A stretch of DNA of 64,000 nucleotides from a bacterium (GCA_029990205.1 JAPEKQ010000004.1:38901-102900), one strand, 5' to 3'. Shown: positions 33,569 to 43,045, counted from the first letter of the stretch. A program made the numbers and translations. The notes: generated by a model not told the origin, from the sequence alone.

Positions 33569-35299
33569 TTAGCGCACAAGCACCATCTTTGTCGACGCCG
33601 AGAGAGCACCGGTATCGAACCGCGCGAAGTAGACGCCGCTCGCGACGTCACGGCCACCATCGTCGGCACCGTCCCACGATATCTCGTGAGAACCGGCCGG
33701 CAGCGTTCCGCCAACGAGCCGCCGGACAAGGCGTCCGGAAACGTCGTAGACCGCGAGGTCCGCGCGTCCGGCGTCCGGCATCACGAAGTGGAGCGAGGTC
33801 CCCGGCGTGAACGGGTTCGGCGCGCTCCACACGACCGACGTCACGACCGGGTCGTCGTCCTGGACACCGAGCGGCGAGGAGTACATGGCGTCCGAGGCCT
33901 GAAGGATCCCCCACCCCATGAGCGTGTCCGGAGACATCGACTGGGTCGCAGTCGTGTGAAGAGCATCGATGACGTCGGCCGGGAGCCAGTCCGGATGTCC
34001 CTGAAGCAGGAGGCCGACGGCGCCCGCGGTGACGGGACATGAGAACGATGTGCCGCTGCTGTACCCGTAGCTCGCCGTGTCGGATGTGGTCGCGACGTAC
34101 GCGCTTGAGCCGAGCGCCATGACATCCGGCTTGATGCGGCCGTCGTAGGTCGGACCGACGGAGCTGAACGAGGAGCGATCCCCATCGATGTCGACAGCGC
34201 CGATCCCCAGCACGCTGTCCCCGTCGGCCGGGGCAATCATGTACTTCCAGTCGTTCCCGCCCTCGTTGCCCATCGACGTGATGACCGTGATCCCGCGCGC
34301 CGCCGCCATGTCGGCCGCGATCGTCGTCACGCACGTGTTCCCATCCATGTCGGAGTAGTCGTACCAGTAGAAGTACCCGAGCGAGCTCGAGATGAGATCG
34401 GCACCGAGACTGTCCGCGTACTCCACGGCCTCGACCCAGTAGTCCTCCTCGACCTCGATCTCCTCATCGACGATCTCGGTCTTGCAGAGGATGAATGTCG
34501 CCTCGTACGAGCCGCCGTAGATCTCGCCTGCGTATGCCGCACCCACGTTCGACAGCGTCGCCGTTCCGTGCGAGTCCTGCCCGCTCGGATCACCCGGCTC
34601 GTTCGCCGTCTCGGCGTCATCGTTGATGAAATCACGCTCGCCGAGGATGTCGAGATGGCGATACGCCTGATGGTCCGTGTCGAACCCGGTGTCGAGCATG
34701 GCGATGACGATGCCGTCGCCATCGAACCCGTCGTCGTGCAGATCGATGATCTGAACCTGGTCGTTCTGCCCCCACGATGCACCGTAGTCGAGCGAGCGGG
34801 AGTCGCCGCGCTCGAAGGACTCCGTGTCCGCGTCATCGACCGGGCGGACTTCCGGCATCTGCTTCCTTGCGCCGGCCACCGGACGCACCTCGCGGACGAA
34901 CGGCAGTCGCGCGATGGATGCGAGCGAGGTCTCGTCGGCGCGAACGGACACACCGTTCATCCAGCGGCTGACGGTCACGACCTCGGCCCCCGCAGCTCTC
35001 ACCTGTTCGATGTACGCCATCGACACCGGCAGGTCGTTCACATTGACGTCGAGCCCCGCCTTCGCGCGTCGCCAGATCGCGCGCTCGCTGAGCTCCGAGC
35101 GGAACTGCTCGATCGCCAGTTCCTCGCCCGCGCGGTCGAGCCCCTTGTCCACGAAGAACACCCAGAGCCGGTCGCTGCCGGAGGCACGCGCTCCATCGCC
35201 GGCTGACGCGTGAGGAACCGAGGCGGCCGCGACGGAACCCAGCACGAGCAGCGCTGCCAGCAACGGCACGACACCTCTAATGAGAGCGTGGAAACGCAT
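33569..35299 (-). CDS. Secreted subtilisin-like (S8) serine protease with FlgD/T9SS-type C-terminal domain
   Basis: A 576-residue protein starting at 35299 after AGGGGG, with a signal peptide ending about residue 26. An inhibitor-like propeptide (about 45-140) precedes the peptidase domain. The catalytic triad is Asp203 (AMLDTGFDTDH), His244 (DSHGTATLS) and Ser418 (SGTSFSCPVTAG), with oxyanion Asn345 in MGNEGG. The last 85 residues form a FlgD-like Ig domain: APNPFTPG, AVYDVSGRLVRRLVGG, SGVYFARF and the ending KMVLVR, as in type IX secretion cargo. It probably digests external protein. Its gene has its own strong promoter and follows the sensor-kinase operon on the same strand. Confidence 0.93.
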   Translation of the reverse strand: MRFHALIRGVVPLLAALLVLGSVAAASVPHASAGDGARASGSDRLWVFFVDKGLDRAGEELAIEQFRSELSERAIWRRAKAGLDVNVNDLPVSMAYIEQVRAAGAEVVTVSRWMNGVSVRADETSLASIARLPFVREVRPVAGARKQMPEVRPVDDADTESFERGDSRSLDYGASWGQNDQVQIIDLHDDGFDGDGIVIAMLDTGFDTDHQAYRHLDILGERDFINDDAETANEPGDPSGQDSHGTATLSNVGAAYAGEIYGGSYEATFILCKTEIVDEEIEVEEDYWVEAVEYADSLGADLISSSLGYFYWYDYSDMDGNTCVTTIAADMAAARGITVITSMGNEGGNDWKYMIAPADGDSVLGIGAVDIDGDRSSFSSVGPTYDGRIKPDVMALGSSAYVATTSDTASYGYSSGTSFSCPVTAGAVGLLLQGHPDWLPADVIDALHTTATQSMSPDTLMGWGILQASDAMYSSPLGVQDDDPVVTSVVWSAPNPFTPGTSLHFVMPDAGRADLAVYDVSGRLVRRLVGGTLPAGSHEISWDGADDGGRDVASGVYFARFDTGALSASTKMVLVR

Positions 35300-35347
35300 C
35301 GCACTACCCCCTGAAGGGCGTAAGTTACCTAGATACATGTATTTACC

Positions 35348-35376
35348 ATTATACCACGGAAGCGACAGAAGAGCAA
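35348..35376 (-). promoter_or_regulatory. Predicted promoter of the subtilase gene
   Basis: On the minus strand TTGCTC (35376-35371) and a perfect TATAAT (35353-35348) are separated by 17 bases. It lies within an A+T-rich patch 49 bases before the start codon. Confidence 0.6.
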
Positions 35377-35406
35377 GCTGACCGGCCCGGACCCCCGTAA
35401 CTCACG

Positions 35407-36798
35407 CTAGTCCTTGAACTTTGCCGGGTCCAGGCCAAGTTCCCTGACATGCTTGCGGAAGGCAGGCTCCTTGAGATCAGCCATCTTCGATGCCGCCGAC
35501 ACGACACCCCGCGCGGTGCGGAGCAGATGCGTGAAGTACGCGATCTTGAAGCGCTCGCGCGCAACGCGGCTCGCGTCTTCGTAAGACAGTGAGCGTTCGG
35601 AGAACGTGAACCCCTCCGGCTCGATGTGCTCGGCATGGATCACGTCGCCGTCACACCGGATGAACGCACCGGTCAGCACGTTCTGCAGTTCGCGGACGTT
35701 GTTGCGTTTCCAGTCCCGAACCTGAAGCGCGTCGAGCGCGCCGTTGGAGATCCTGAGTTCCGGCCTGCCGGTCTCGCGGGCACGTCGAGCGACGATGCTC
35801 CGCGCGATGATCGGGATGTCGCTCTTCCGCTCGCGAAGCGGCGGTACGTGGATCTTGTACGCGATGAGTCGGTAGTAGAGGTCGTCACGGAACTTGTCAG
35901 TCTGCACCAACTGCTCCAGATCCTTCGCAGTCGCCGCCACGATGCGCGCTGAGAAGGGGATCGAGTCGTTCGCTCCGACCTTGTCGAACTTGCGCTCCTG
36001 GAGCGCCCTCAGCAGTTTCGCCTGAACCTCGACGGGCATGTCGCCGATCTCGTCGAGGAAGACTGTCCCTCTCCCCGCATGCTGAATCTTCCCGGTGCGG
36101 TCCTGAACAGCGTCGGTGAACGCACCCCTCACGTGCCCGAAGAGCGTGGACTCGGCAAGCTCCCGACTGAGCCCCGCGCAGTTCATTGCGACGAACCGGC
36201 TGCCGCGCGAGTGTCTCCCGCTCTCCTGATGAATGGCCGTTGCGACGAGTTCCTTTCCGGTGCCGGAATCCCCTGTAATGAGAACGGTACAGGGCTCCGA
36301 GGCGACGCGGCGTATCTCCTTGCGGAGGTGCTCCATCGTGGGGCTTTGCCCGACCATCATGTCCATCGCGCTGCCGGGGTCGATGTCATCCAGGATTTCC
36401 TCGGCCCGACGGCTCCGAGCGTCCTTGATCGCGAGCCGCGCGATGTGGTCGATCTGCTGGATCGAAGGCACTTTGCCCTTCGTGACGTAGTAGAACGCGC
36501 CACCCTTGATGCTCTGGACAATGCGGTCCGGGTCCTCGTACTTCGTGAGCATGACCACCGGAAGTTCCGGATCGAAACCCTTCACGCGCCGGAGGAGCTC
36601 GAGGCCGTCAATCTTGGCCTGAAGATCGATGTCCATCAGGATGAGATCGTAGGCGCTGTCCTTGATGCGCTCTTGCGCCGTATCCGGGTCGGCCACGAGT
36701 TCGATGTCCATCGTATCCGGCATCAGCGCGATCATGTCCTCCGCCTGCGCCGTCTCGTCATCGACGTAGAGAACTCTCGGTCTGGCTTCGTCTGTCAC
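35407..36798 (-). CDS. NtrC-family response regulator (receiver, AAA+, Fis-type HTH)
   Basis: A 463-residue regulator. The receiver domain has phospho-acceptor Asp56 (LILMD) and conserved Lys86. The AAA+ domain has Walker A GDSGTGKE (176-183), the sigma54-contact loop GAFTDA (225-230, where GAFTGA is the classical form), Walker B VFLDEIGD (246-253) and the arginine-bearing DLYYRL segment. A Fis-like HTH ends the protein (about 425-460). It would activate sigma54-dependent promoters after phosphorylation. The start overlaps the stop of the downstream-facing kinase gene by four bases (ATGA), so it is coupled to the two sensor kinases upstream. Targets are unknown; the secreted protease gene follows directly. 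Confidence 0.93.
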   Translation of the reverse strand: MTDEARPRVLYVDDETAQAEDMIALMPDTMDIELVADPDTAQERIKDSAYDLILMDIDLQAKIDGLELLRRVKGFDPELPVVMLTKYEDPDRIVQSIKGGAFYYVTKGKVPSIQQIDHIARLAIKDARSRRAEEILDDIDPGSAMDMMVGQSPTMEHLRKEIRRVASEPCTVLITGDSGTGKELVATAIHQESGRHSRGSRFVAMNCAGLSRELAESTLFGHVRGAFTDAVQDRTGKIQHAGRGTVFLDEIGDMPVEVQAKLLRALQERKFDKVGANDSIPFSARIVAATAKDLEQLVQTDKFRDDLYYRLIAYKIHVPPLRERKSDIPIIARSIVARRARETGRPELRISNGALDALQVRDWKRNNVRELQNVLTGAFIRCDGDVIHAEHIEPEGFTFSERSLSYEDASRVARERFKIAYFTHLLRTARGVVSAASKMADLKEPAFRKHVRELGLDPAKFKD

Positions 36799-39221
36799 GA
36801 TGTGCCTCCGTCAACGATCTGGAATCTCACCTCGAAAGCCGTTCCCTGTCCCGGGCTCGATCTCGCGACGGCGATCGACCCGCCGCGTTTCGCGAGGATG
36901 CGGCGCGACTCGGCCAGTCCGTGTCCGCTGCCGCCGTGCGTCCCGGTGACGCCATCATCGAAGATCCGCTCGTGCATGTCCGGAGGGATGCCCGTGCCCG
37001 TGTCTGAAACGAACATGACGGCCTCGCCGTCATCGAGCTCGACGCAGACCTCCACGGTCCGCTCCTCACCGTGCTCGACCGCGGCCAGCGAGTTGCCGAG
37101 CAGATTCTCGATGACGAAGCTCACTTCCCCCCGCGTACCGAGCACGCGAACCGCCTCGACTCTCGATACCGTGGGTACCGTGAGCTCCGCGTCGAGTTCG
37201 AGGAAGTCCGCGCGGCGCGCTCCGGCCGCCCGTCGGATCTCCTTCATGAGATTCGAGGAGAGTTCGAGCCGACAGCCGTCGAGCACCCCGTCCAGTGCAT
37301 CATCGAGCGACGCCGCTCGCGCGTCAAGAAGATCCGCCAGCCGCGCGGACTCCCCGCTGCCCGGCGGCGCCTCGGGAATCCCCCGAAGAAGCGACCGCAT
37401 GGCCGCAAGTGTTCGACGTAGCCGGGTAACGAGCGATGTCTTGAGACCGATGCGCGCCGCTTCGCGATGAATCGCCTCAACGCCAGGCATGCCGATCTCG
37501 CGCACGTCCCTGACCGCTTCGCGGTACCGCTCCGCGAACTGCTCCGGAGGCTCCGCCTCCAATCCGCCGAGCATCGTGAGCTGCTTCTGCAGCCGCCTGA
37601 GCGTCGTGGTCGCCGCAAGCTTCCCGTGACCAGCCCGGACGAGCGCCCCGAGCAGCTCGTCGAGCGCCTTCTCGCGATCGGCGCGCGGGATGAGCGCGCG
37701 ACGAAGGAGCATCAGCAGCCTTCGGCGCACAGATGGAACGGTCGTGCAGAACAGGATGACGAGGGCGGCAGCAGCCGTCACGATGATCCATGGGGAGACC
37801 GGCGAACGAGAGAACTCGATGAACATGAGACCTCTCTGCGGTCCAATCCCAACGCTCGCGCCACGCGTCCCGTCTGCGAACGTCACGGAGAGGATCGGAG
37901 TGAGACGATCGTGAACCTCGTCCGACCTGAACATCGCCAGGAGAGAGAGGTCGAGATCGAACGCGCAGACCGCTCCCTCCGCGGTGAGCACCACAACGAC
38001 GGGGTCGGGGATCGGATCGACCGTCACCACTCCGACGCCGTGCAGCACTTCGCCGCAGTCGAAGCTCCTGTCATTGACGAGCGCCTCGCCATCCCACGTG
38101 ATCCGGCGGACGAAGCCGTCCTCTCCACCGATGAATACCGACTGCGGTGCCGCGGCCCCACCCAGCTCGATCGCATTGATCCACCCCAGATTGGAGCAGC
38201 GCGCCAGGAGCTCGCCGGTCCCTCCGTCCCACATCCGGAGCCACGCGGTGTCGGGTCGCCCACTCACGGCATACGACTCCCAGGTCAGAACCTCCAGTCG
38301 GCCGTCTGCATTGAGATCGACGCTGTACGGCCACCCCCCTCCGGATGGTGCACCGGTCTGGTGCTTCCACATGATCGAGCCGTCACCATCGATCGCCGCG
38401 ACCCACACCTCCGAGTCGGACATGTCATCGACACGCACGCCGTTGCACGGCGCGGTGAAGACCCCCACGTATTCATTCTCACCGTCCGAATCGAAGTCCT
38501 CGGCAAGGAGGTGCCTGCTGACAACGCCCGCGAGCGGGGTGAACCACAACAGCTCCCCGGTTCGCGCGTTCGCCCGACCCACTCCCCGCGGGTAGCACGC
38601 GAGGCCGGTCTTGATCGCGAACGTGATGGTCTCCCGCCATCCGTCCCCGTCCTCGTCTGATGCGTCCGCCGCGATGAACCTGCCGTCCCAAACACCCCTG
38701 CCGAGCCGCTGCTCGGCCAGCTCGAACAGCACCGGGGTCGCCCCCGCAAGACTGCGGGTGGTCACAGACGCCGAATCGATGAGGACATCAATGAATCCGA
38801 GTTCCGCCCACGAATCGCCGTAGTGTGTACTGGTGAGGATCTCAGGTGAGGGGTCTCCGTCGATCTCCAGCATTCCCGCGTACTCGAACAGCCAAGCCGT
38901 ATGGTTGTTGCGCTGGACCGCGACCTGGATCGTCTCGCCGACCTGCCGCCGGATGGCGAGGTAGTAGTACGCGTTGTTCGGGGCCGCATTGAAGGTCACG
39001 AACTCATCGATGCCGTCGTCGTCAAGATCGACGGCTTCGATGCTCATGAAGCCCGTGACCGGCGCGCCGTGCTTCTCCACACGATACGGAAGCCCGGCTC
39101 CGTTCTCCGGCAGTCCATCGGCGCATCCGGAGAAGAGTACGCATGCGCCCAGCGCGAGCAGAGCCCGGGCAACCCGGGCGGCGCGCGGCGAGAGTGATCG
39201 TAGGGCGACGCTAGATATCAT
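36795..39221 (-). CDS. Sensor histidine kinase with extracytoplasmic VCBS/FG-GAP beta-propeller (second of a pair)
   Basis: An 808-residue protein with a signal or lipobox-like head (FSGC, Cys33), about 430 extracytoplasmic residues carrying Asp-rich repeats such as DLDDDGIDEF, DASDEDGDGWRE, DFDSDGENEY and DLNADGRLEV (calcium-loop FG-GAP/VCBS blades), one transmembrane helix (about 475-495), a cytoplasmic helical region and a C-terminal HATPase domain with N-box ENLLGN (705-710), DTGTGIP (740-746) and GGSGHGLA. The usual HisKA H-box is not evident. Instead His532 lies in RAGHGKLAATTTLRRLQ, a motif shared with the paralogue encoded next to it, and is the best phospho-acceptor candidate. It overlaps the preceding kinase gene by 11 bases and the regulator gene by four. 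Confidence 0.82.
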   Translation of the reverse strand: MISSVALRSLSPRAARVARALLALGACVLFSGCADGLPENGAGLPYRVEKHGAPVTGFMSIEAVDLDDDGIDEFVTFNAAPNNAYYYLAIRRQVGETIQVAVQRNNHTAWLFEYAGMLEIDGDPSPEILTSTHYGDSWAELGFIDVLIDSASVTTRSLAGATPVLFELAEQRLGRGVWDGRFIAADASDEDGDGWRETITFAIKTGLACYPRGVGRANARTGELLWFTPLAGVVSRHLLAEDFDSDGENEYVGVFTAPCNGVRVDDMSDSEVWVAAIDGDGSIMWKHQTGAPSGGGWPYSVDLNADGRLEVLTWESYAVSGRPDTAWLRMWDGGTGELLARCSNLGWINAIELGGAAAPQSVFIGGEDGFVRRITWDGEALVNDRSFDCGEVLHGVGVVTVDPIPDPVVVVLTAEGAVCAFDLDLSLLAMFRSDEVHDRLTPILSVTFADGTRGASVGIGPQRGLMFIEFSRSPVSPWIIVTAAAALVILFCTTVPSVRRRLLMLLRRALIPRADREKALDELLGALVRAGHGKLAATTTLRRLQKQLTMLGGLEAEPPEQFAERYREAVRDVREIGMPGVEAIHREAARIGLKTSLVTRLRRTLAAMRSLLRGIPEAPPGSGESARLADLLDARAASLDDALDGVLDGCRLELSSNLMKEIRRAAGARRADFLELDAELTVPTVSRVEAVRVLGTRGEVSFVIENLLGNSLAAVEHGEERTVEVCVELDDGEAVMFVSDTGTGIPPDMHERIFDDGVTGTHGGSGHGLAESRRILAKRGGSIAVARSSPGQGTAFEVRFQIVDGGTS

Positions 39222-41685
39222 CCGACACCACCTTCAGCCTCACCTCAAACACGGCCCCCTCGCCGGGCGCAGAGCGGACGAGTTTGATCGACCCGCCGCG
39301 CCGCTCGAGGATCTCCCGGCTTCTCGGCAACCCGTGTCCGCCTCCCTCGCGTTCGCTCACGCCGCGGAGGAAGATCCGCTCATGATTGTCGGGAGCGATG
39401 CCCCGACCCGTGTCCGCCACCTGGAGCGAGACCGTGTCCACCTCCACGGCCGCGGCAACGCGGATCTCCGCTGTACCAGCACCCCGGACGGCGCGCAGAG
39501 CGTTCCCGACGAGGTTGTCGAGCACGAACGTCAGCTCTGCCGAAGTACCGAGAACTCGAACGCCATCGAGCACATCGACCGCCACCGTGTTCACCGTCAA
39601 TCCCGGCTGCCTGAGCTCCACGGCGCGCGCCGACACGACACGCGCAAGCTCGGCAGACGGCAGACTGGACCGCTCGCGCTCGGCCGCGCGACGTGCCGCG
39701 CCGATGCTGCGTTCTATCTGCTTCAGGTCGGCATCCATCCGGGTCCGCATGGCCGAAGCCTCCGCCGCCGCGGGCGGTCCGCCTGGCGCGCCATCGACCG
39801 CCCTCTCGACCCCGGTGAGAGCGCGCGACAGGTCGGGCATCGAGAGCGGCGCCAGGCCGAGTCGCTTCGCGGATTCAGCGATCCCGCGGACCATGGGCAA
39901 GCCGATCTCCCGGGCGTTCGCGACCGCCTCGTGATAGCGCTCGTCGAATGCATCGGGCGTCTCACCTTCATGCTGCGAGAGCATTGTGAACTGCCCGGCC
40001 AGCCGGCGCAGCGTCTTCGTGGCGGAGAGCTTCCCGTGCCCGCCGGTCTTGAGCTGCTCGAGGAACTCATCGAGTTCGGTCTCCCGCCGGCGCCTCGGGA
40101 GCAGCTTCCGCCTGAGAGCGCCGAGCACCTGCCGACGGTAGCGCGGGAGAGCGGCTCCCGCCACGGCCAGCGTTCCCAGTGCAATAAGAAGTACCGAGGA
40201 GATGCCCCGGAGCCAGTCGATGACTCGCCGGACCGCGGGCGGCGGCCAGACGCGCTCCACATAGAGGAAGCGGACGCGCTCCTGGGTCTGGACGACCGCG
40301 CCGGGGACTCTCGAGCCCTCCACGGGAAACACCGTGGGCACGATGGCCGTCTCGATATGAACGGCCTCATCGGTGTGGAACGCGGCCAGCGGGTTGAGAT
40401 CGAGGTCGCACGCGATGATGGTCCCCTTCGCGGTCTCGATGATGAGGCCCGGGGCGCCCGAAGGAAGTCCCAGTTCTACGATCTCCATCGACGCGATGCC
40501 CTCGTCGTTGACGAACCGGGCGTCCTCCTCGAACTCTCCCCCGGCGTACGAGTATCGACGGAGCGTCCCGTCCGCAAGGCTCGCGAGGAGGCGAGGCCTC
40601 CCGTTGACGTCTGCGATCTCGAGATCGTTGGCCGGCCCTGAGTATGGCAGGCGAGCGAGAGGCTCGCCGTCCGCCAGCCGGAAGACGCGCAGCGAGTAGT
40701 CGTCCTCCAGCTGCGTGCCGTGTCCCCCGATGGCGACCGCGAGTTCCATCTCGCCGTCGCCATCGAGGTCGGCGACCGCGGGATGAACCCGCGCCGAGTA
40801 TCCGGATACCTCGCGCCACCAGATGAGCTTGAGGCTCTCGTCGGCCGCGGCGATGTAGGCGGTGTTGTCGGAGAATGGTCCGGACACAGCGCCGTTCCCC
40901 GGTGACTCGATGCCGAAGACGAGATCGTCGTCTCCATCACCGTCCACATCCACCAGGTGCTTCCGTGATGTCGGCGACCCGCCGGTTCCGAGCGACCGAC
41001 CGATCTCACCCGCCACCCAGTTGAGCTCCCAGAAGCCTCTCGGATAGAGCTGAGTGCCCGTGCTCATGCTCATGAGGAGCGTCTCGCGGGTGCCGTCGCC
41101 ATCACGGTCGAAGGCCGCAACCATGTCCGCATCGCCACCCCACACATGGTTCCCCATCCAGCTCGCCCGCGCATCCCACTGGACACCGCCGATCCGGTGA
41201 CGGCTCGCGCCGCCATCTTCGAACGAGAACTCCTCGACTACGAACTCGACGTCCAGCTTCGCGTGCTGCCGGAAGTAGATGAGCTCCTCTTGACCATCCC
41301 CGGTCAGGTCAGCGACTCCGAGAAGGCCTGCCTTGACCGGCAGGTTGACCTGCGAAACGCTGTACCGCTGCGACTCAGCGTACCGGTGAACACCGATGAA
41401 CTTCTCGCCATGATCCCTGTTCTTGCTTAGGCTCGCGCCCTCGCTGATCCCATCGTTGTCGAAATCGACATCAAGGAACCTCAGACGCGCATGATCAGAC
41501 GGACTCGCATGGATGAACCGGTACGGAAGGTAGGTGAAGGTCTCGGGGAGCCGGATGACCGTGTGTCCCGCGGGGGCCGGGGTGCAGGTGATGGTCGCAA
41601 CGGTGACGATGAGCAGCGCCAGAAGCGCCGTCGTCGTGCCCGTGATGCGCAGGCGCAGACATCGACCTACCTGCGGTCCGATCAT
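39211..41685 (-). CDS. Sensor histidine kinase with extracytoplasmic VCBS/FG-GAP beta-propeller (first of a pair)
   Basis: An 824-residue paralogue of the following gene with the same layout: N-terminal hydrophobic helix (about 18-34), Asp-rich propeller repeats (DVDFDNDGISE, DLTGDGQEEL, DRDGDGTRE, DVDGDGDDDL, DLDGDGEMEL), a transmembrane helix (about 495-512), and a cytoplasmic kinase. His550 sits in TGGHGKLSATKTLRRL, the counterpart of His532 in the neighbour. The HATPase has DNLVGN, DTGRGIAP and GGGHGLPRSR. The ATG at 41685 follows GAGGGAG; an upstream ATG at 41751 would overlap the predicted -10 region. It is first in a three-gene operon, two kinases and one regulator. The ligand is unknown; such propellers often bind calcium and sugars or proteins. 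Confidence 0.82.
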   Translation of the reverse strand: MIGPQVGRCLRLRITGTTTALLALLIVTVATITCTPAPAGHTVIRLPETFTYLPYRFIHASPSDHARLRFLDVDFDNDGISEGASLSKNRDHGEKFIGVHRYAESQRYSVSQVNLPVKAGLLGVADLTGDGQEELIYFRQHAKLDVEFVVEEFSFEDGGASRHRIGGVQWDARASWMGNHVWGGDADMVAAFDRDGDGTRETLLMSMSTGTQLYPRGFWELNWVAGEIGRSLGTGGSPTSRKHLVDVDGDGDDDLVFGIESPGNGAVSGPFSDNTAYIAAADESLKLIWWREVSGYSARVHPAVADLDGDGEMELAVAIGGHGTQLEDDYSLRVFRLADGEPLARLPYSGPANDLEIADVNGRPRLLASLADGTLRRYSYAGGEFEEDARFVNDEGIASMEIVELGLPSGAPGLIIETAKGTIIACDLDLNPLAAFHTDEAVHIETAIVPTVFPVEGSRVPGAVVQTQERVRFLYVERVWPPPAVRRVIDWLRGISSVLLIALGTLAVAGAALPRYRRQVLGALRRKLLPRRRRETELDEFLEQLKTGGHGKLSATKTLRRLAGQFTMLSQHEGETPDAFDERYHEAVANAREIGLPMVRGIAESAKRLGLAPLSMPDLSRALTGVERAVDGAPGGPPAAAEASAMRTRMDADLKQIERSIGAARRAAERERSSLPSAELARVVSARAVELRQPGLTVNTVAVDVLDGVRVLGTSAELTFVLDNLVGNALRAVRGAGTAEIRVAAAVEVDTVSLQVADTGRGIAPDNHERIFLRGVSEREGGGHGLPRSREILERRGGSIKLVRSAPGEGAVFEVRLKVVSDDI

Positions 41686-41755
41686 GGGACTCCCTCGGGA
41701 AGAACCTGTGCCGGCGCGGCCGGGTGGCCACGGTCGAAGGTCAGGCATCATCCCA

Positions 41756-41784
41756 AGTATACAGGTATGCGCGGCGGGTGTCCA
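41756..41784 (-). promoter_or_regulatory. Predicted promoter of the two-kinase regulatory operon
   Basis: On the minus strand TGGACA (41784-41779) and TATACT (41761-41756) are separated by 17 bases, each box matching consensus at five of six positions. Confidence 0.6.
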
Positions 41785-41830
41785 CTATGAGATGGTATCT
41801 ATCGGCATCGTCGTGCTATTGACCATGATG

Positions 41831-42421
41831 CTACACACCGGTCCCCAGGAAGTGGGCGATCCCGGTCAGGAGCATCTGGATGGCGATGGCTACGAGGAGC
41901 ATGCCCATCAGCCGCTCGATGGCGATGAGCGCGCGGCGGCCGATGCGCTGGAGCAGGAGACCCGAGAGTACGATGATGATACCCGTGGCCAACCAGGCGA
42001 TGCCGACCGCGGCAAGCCACTCCGGCCAGCGGCCCGGCTCCCGACTCATGATGAGGAGCGTGGACACGAGCGCCGATGGTCCGGCGACGTACGGAACCGC
42101 GAGCGGGACGATGAACGGCTCGCCGTCGATGTCCTCCATCATGCCACCCTGGCGCGGGAAGACCATCTTGATCGCGATGAGAAGAAGCACGATCCCGCCG
42201 GCCGCGGACAGCGCCGCCTCACCGACGCCGAGGGCGTTGATGAGCGACTGGCCTCCAAAGAGAAAGAGAACGAGGATGCCGAGCGCGATGAGGAGCTCGC
42301 GGATGATGACGCGCATGTGCCGCTCGCGTTCGACGCCCGAGAGAGCCGAGACGAAGAGCGGGATGTTCCCGAAGGGGTCCATCACCAGGAACAGCAGCAG
42401 AGCCGCCGAGAGAACAGTCAT
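41831..42421 (-). CDS. MarC-family integral membrane protein
   Basis: A 196-residue protein with six predicted helices and the MarC/UPF0056 signatures: LFLVMDPFGNIPLFVSAL near the N-terminus, GGIVLLLIAIKMVFP, and PLAVPYVAGPSALVSTLL in the middle. The family was once linked to antibiotic resistance but its substrate is unknown. Its ATG overlaps the stop of the CYTH gene by four bases, so the two are co-translated. Confidence 0.92.
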   Translation of the reverse strand: MTVLSAALLLFLVMDPFGNIPLFVSALSGVERERHMRVIIRELLIALGILVLFLFGGQSLINALGVGEAALSAAGGIVLLLIAIKMVFPRQGGMMEDIDGEPFIVPLAVPYVAGPSALVSTLLIMSREPGRWPEWLAAVGIAWLATGIIIVLSGLLLQRIGRRALIAIERLMGMLLVAIAIQMLLTGIAHFLGTGV

Positions 42422-43005
42422 CCGTGTGCCTCCTCCAGCAGATCGATGTACGCCTTGTCGATCAGATCGTCATCGGCAACGCGAAGCGCGTCCATCAGTT
42501 CACGGCAGCGCGCCATGCCGTCCATCGACGGCGGCGCCTGATTGTCGCGCGTCACACCGGTGTCCTCACCCTCACCACCGGGAAGCACGACCTCGAGCTC
42601 GAGGAATGCTCCGAGCCCGTCCACATCATCGATGTGGATGCGAGTCTCCCCGGCAACGTAGAGTGTTCGACGCTTCCGCACAACCCCTCTGATGCCGATG
42701 GCCGCGGCAAGCGTCGCCTTGAGCGCTCCGGGATCGGGGACGGCGACAAGCGAGTAGGTCGACGCCGTCGGTTGTTCGGTGTCGGGCCGCTCGTAGTAGA
42801 TCAGCTCCGCCGGTGCGCCCGCGCCGCCGGGGTTGCCGCTCGCGCCGCCGAACTCGCGCAGCTTCAACCGGCCTCGGGAGACCACGAAGAACGTATCCTC
42901 CTGCACGATGAGTGTCGGTCCGGCGTCAGCCACGGCCGCAGCGCGCCCATGGACGGCGTCCACATCGCCCGTGATCCGTGCCTTGATCTCGATGTTCGAA
43001 GCCAA
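42418..43005 (-). CDS. CYTH-domain protein (class IV adenylate cyclase/triphosphatase-like)
   Basis: A protein of about 195 residues with a CYTH triphosphate-tunnel fold. The head NIEIKARI corresponds to the family's ExExK motif, with Asn in place of the first Glu. Further pieces are QEDTFFVVSRGRLKLREF, ELIYYERPD, the Lys/Arg pair in VVRKRRTLY, and IHIDDVDGLGAFLELEVVL. The TTG at 43005 is the likely start because GAGGGG stands seven bases before it; a frame to 43056 would begin inside the terminator of the preceding operon. Members hydrolyse thiamine triphosphate, polyphosphate or make cAMP; the exact reaction is not assignable. Confidence 0.85.
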   Translation of the reverse strand: MASNIEIKARITGDVDAVHGRAAAVADAGPTLIVQEDTFFVVSRGRLKLREFGGASGNPGGAGAPAELIYYERPDTEQPTASTYSLVAVPDPGALKATLAAAIGIRGVVRKRRTLYVAGETRIHIDDVDGLGAFLELEVVLPGGEGEDTGVTRDNQAPPSMDGMARCRELMDALRVADDDLIDKAYIDLLEEAHG

Positions 43006-43045
43006 CGTCCATCCCCTCGCGGCCGCTTCCGCGGTCAGAAGAAGA

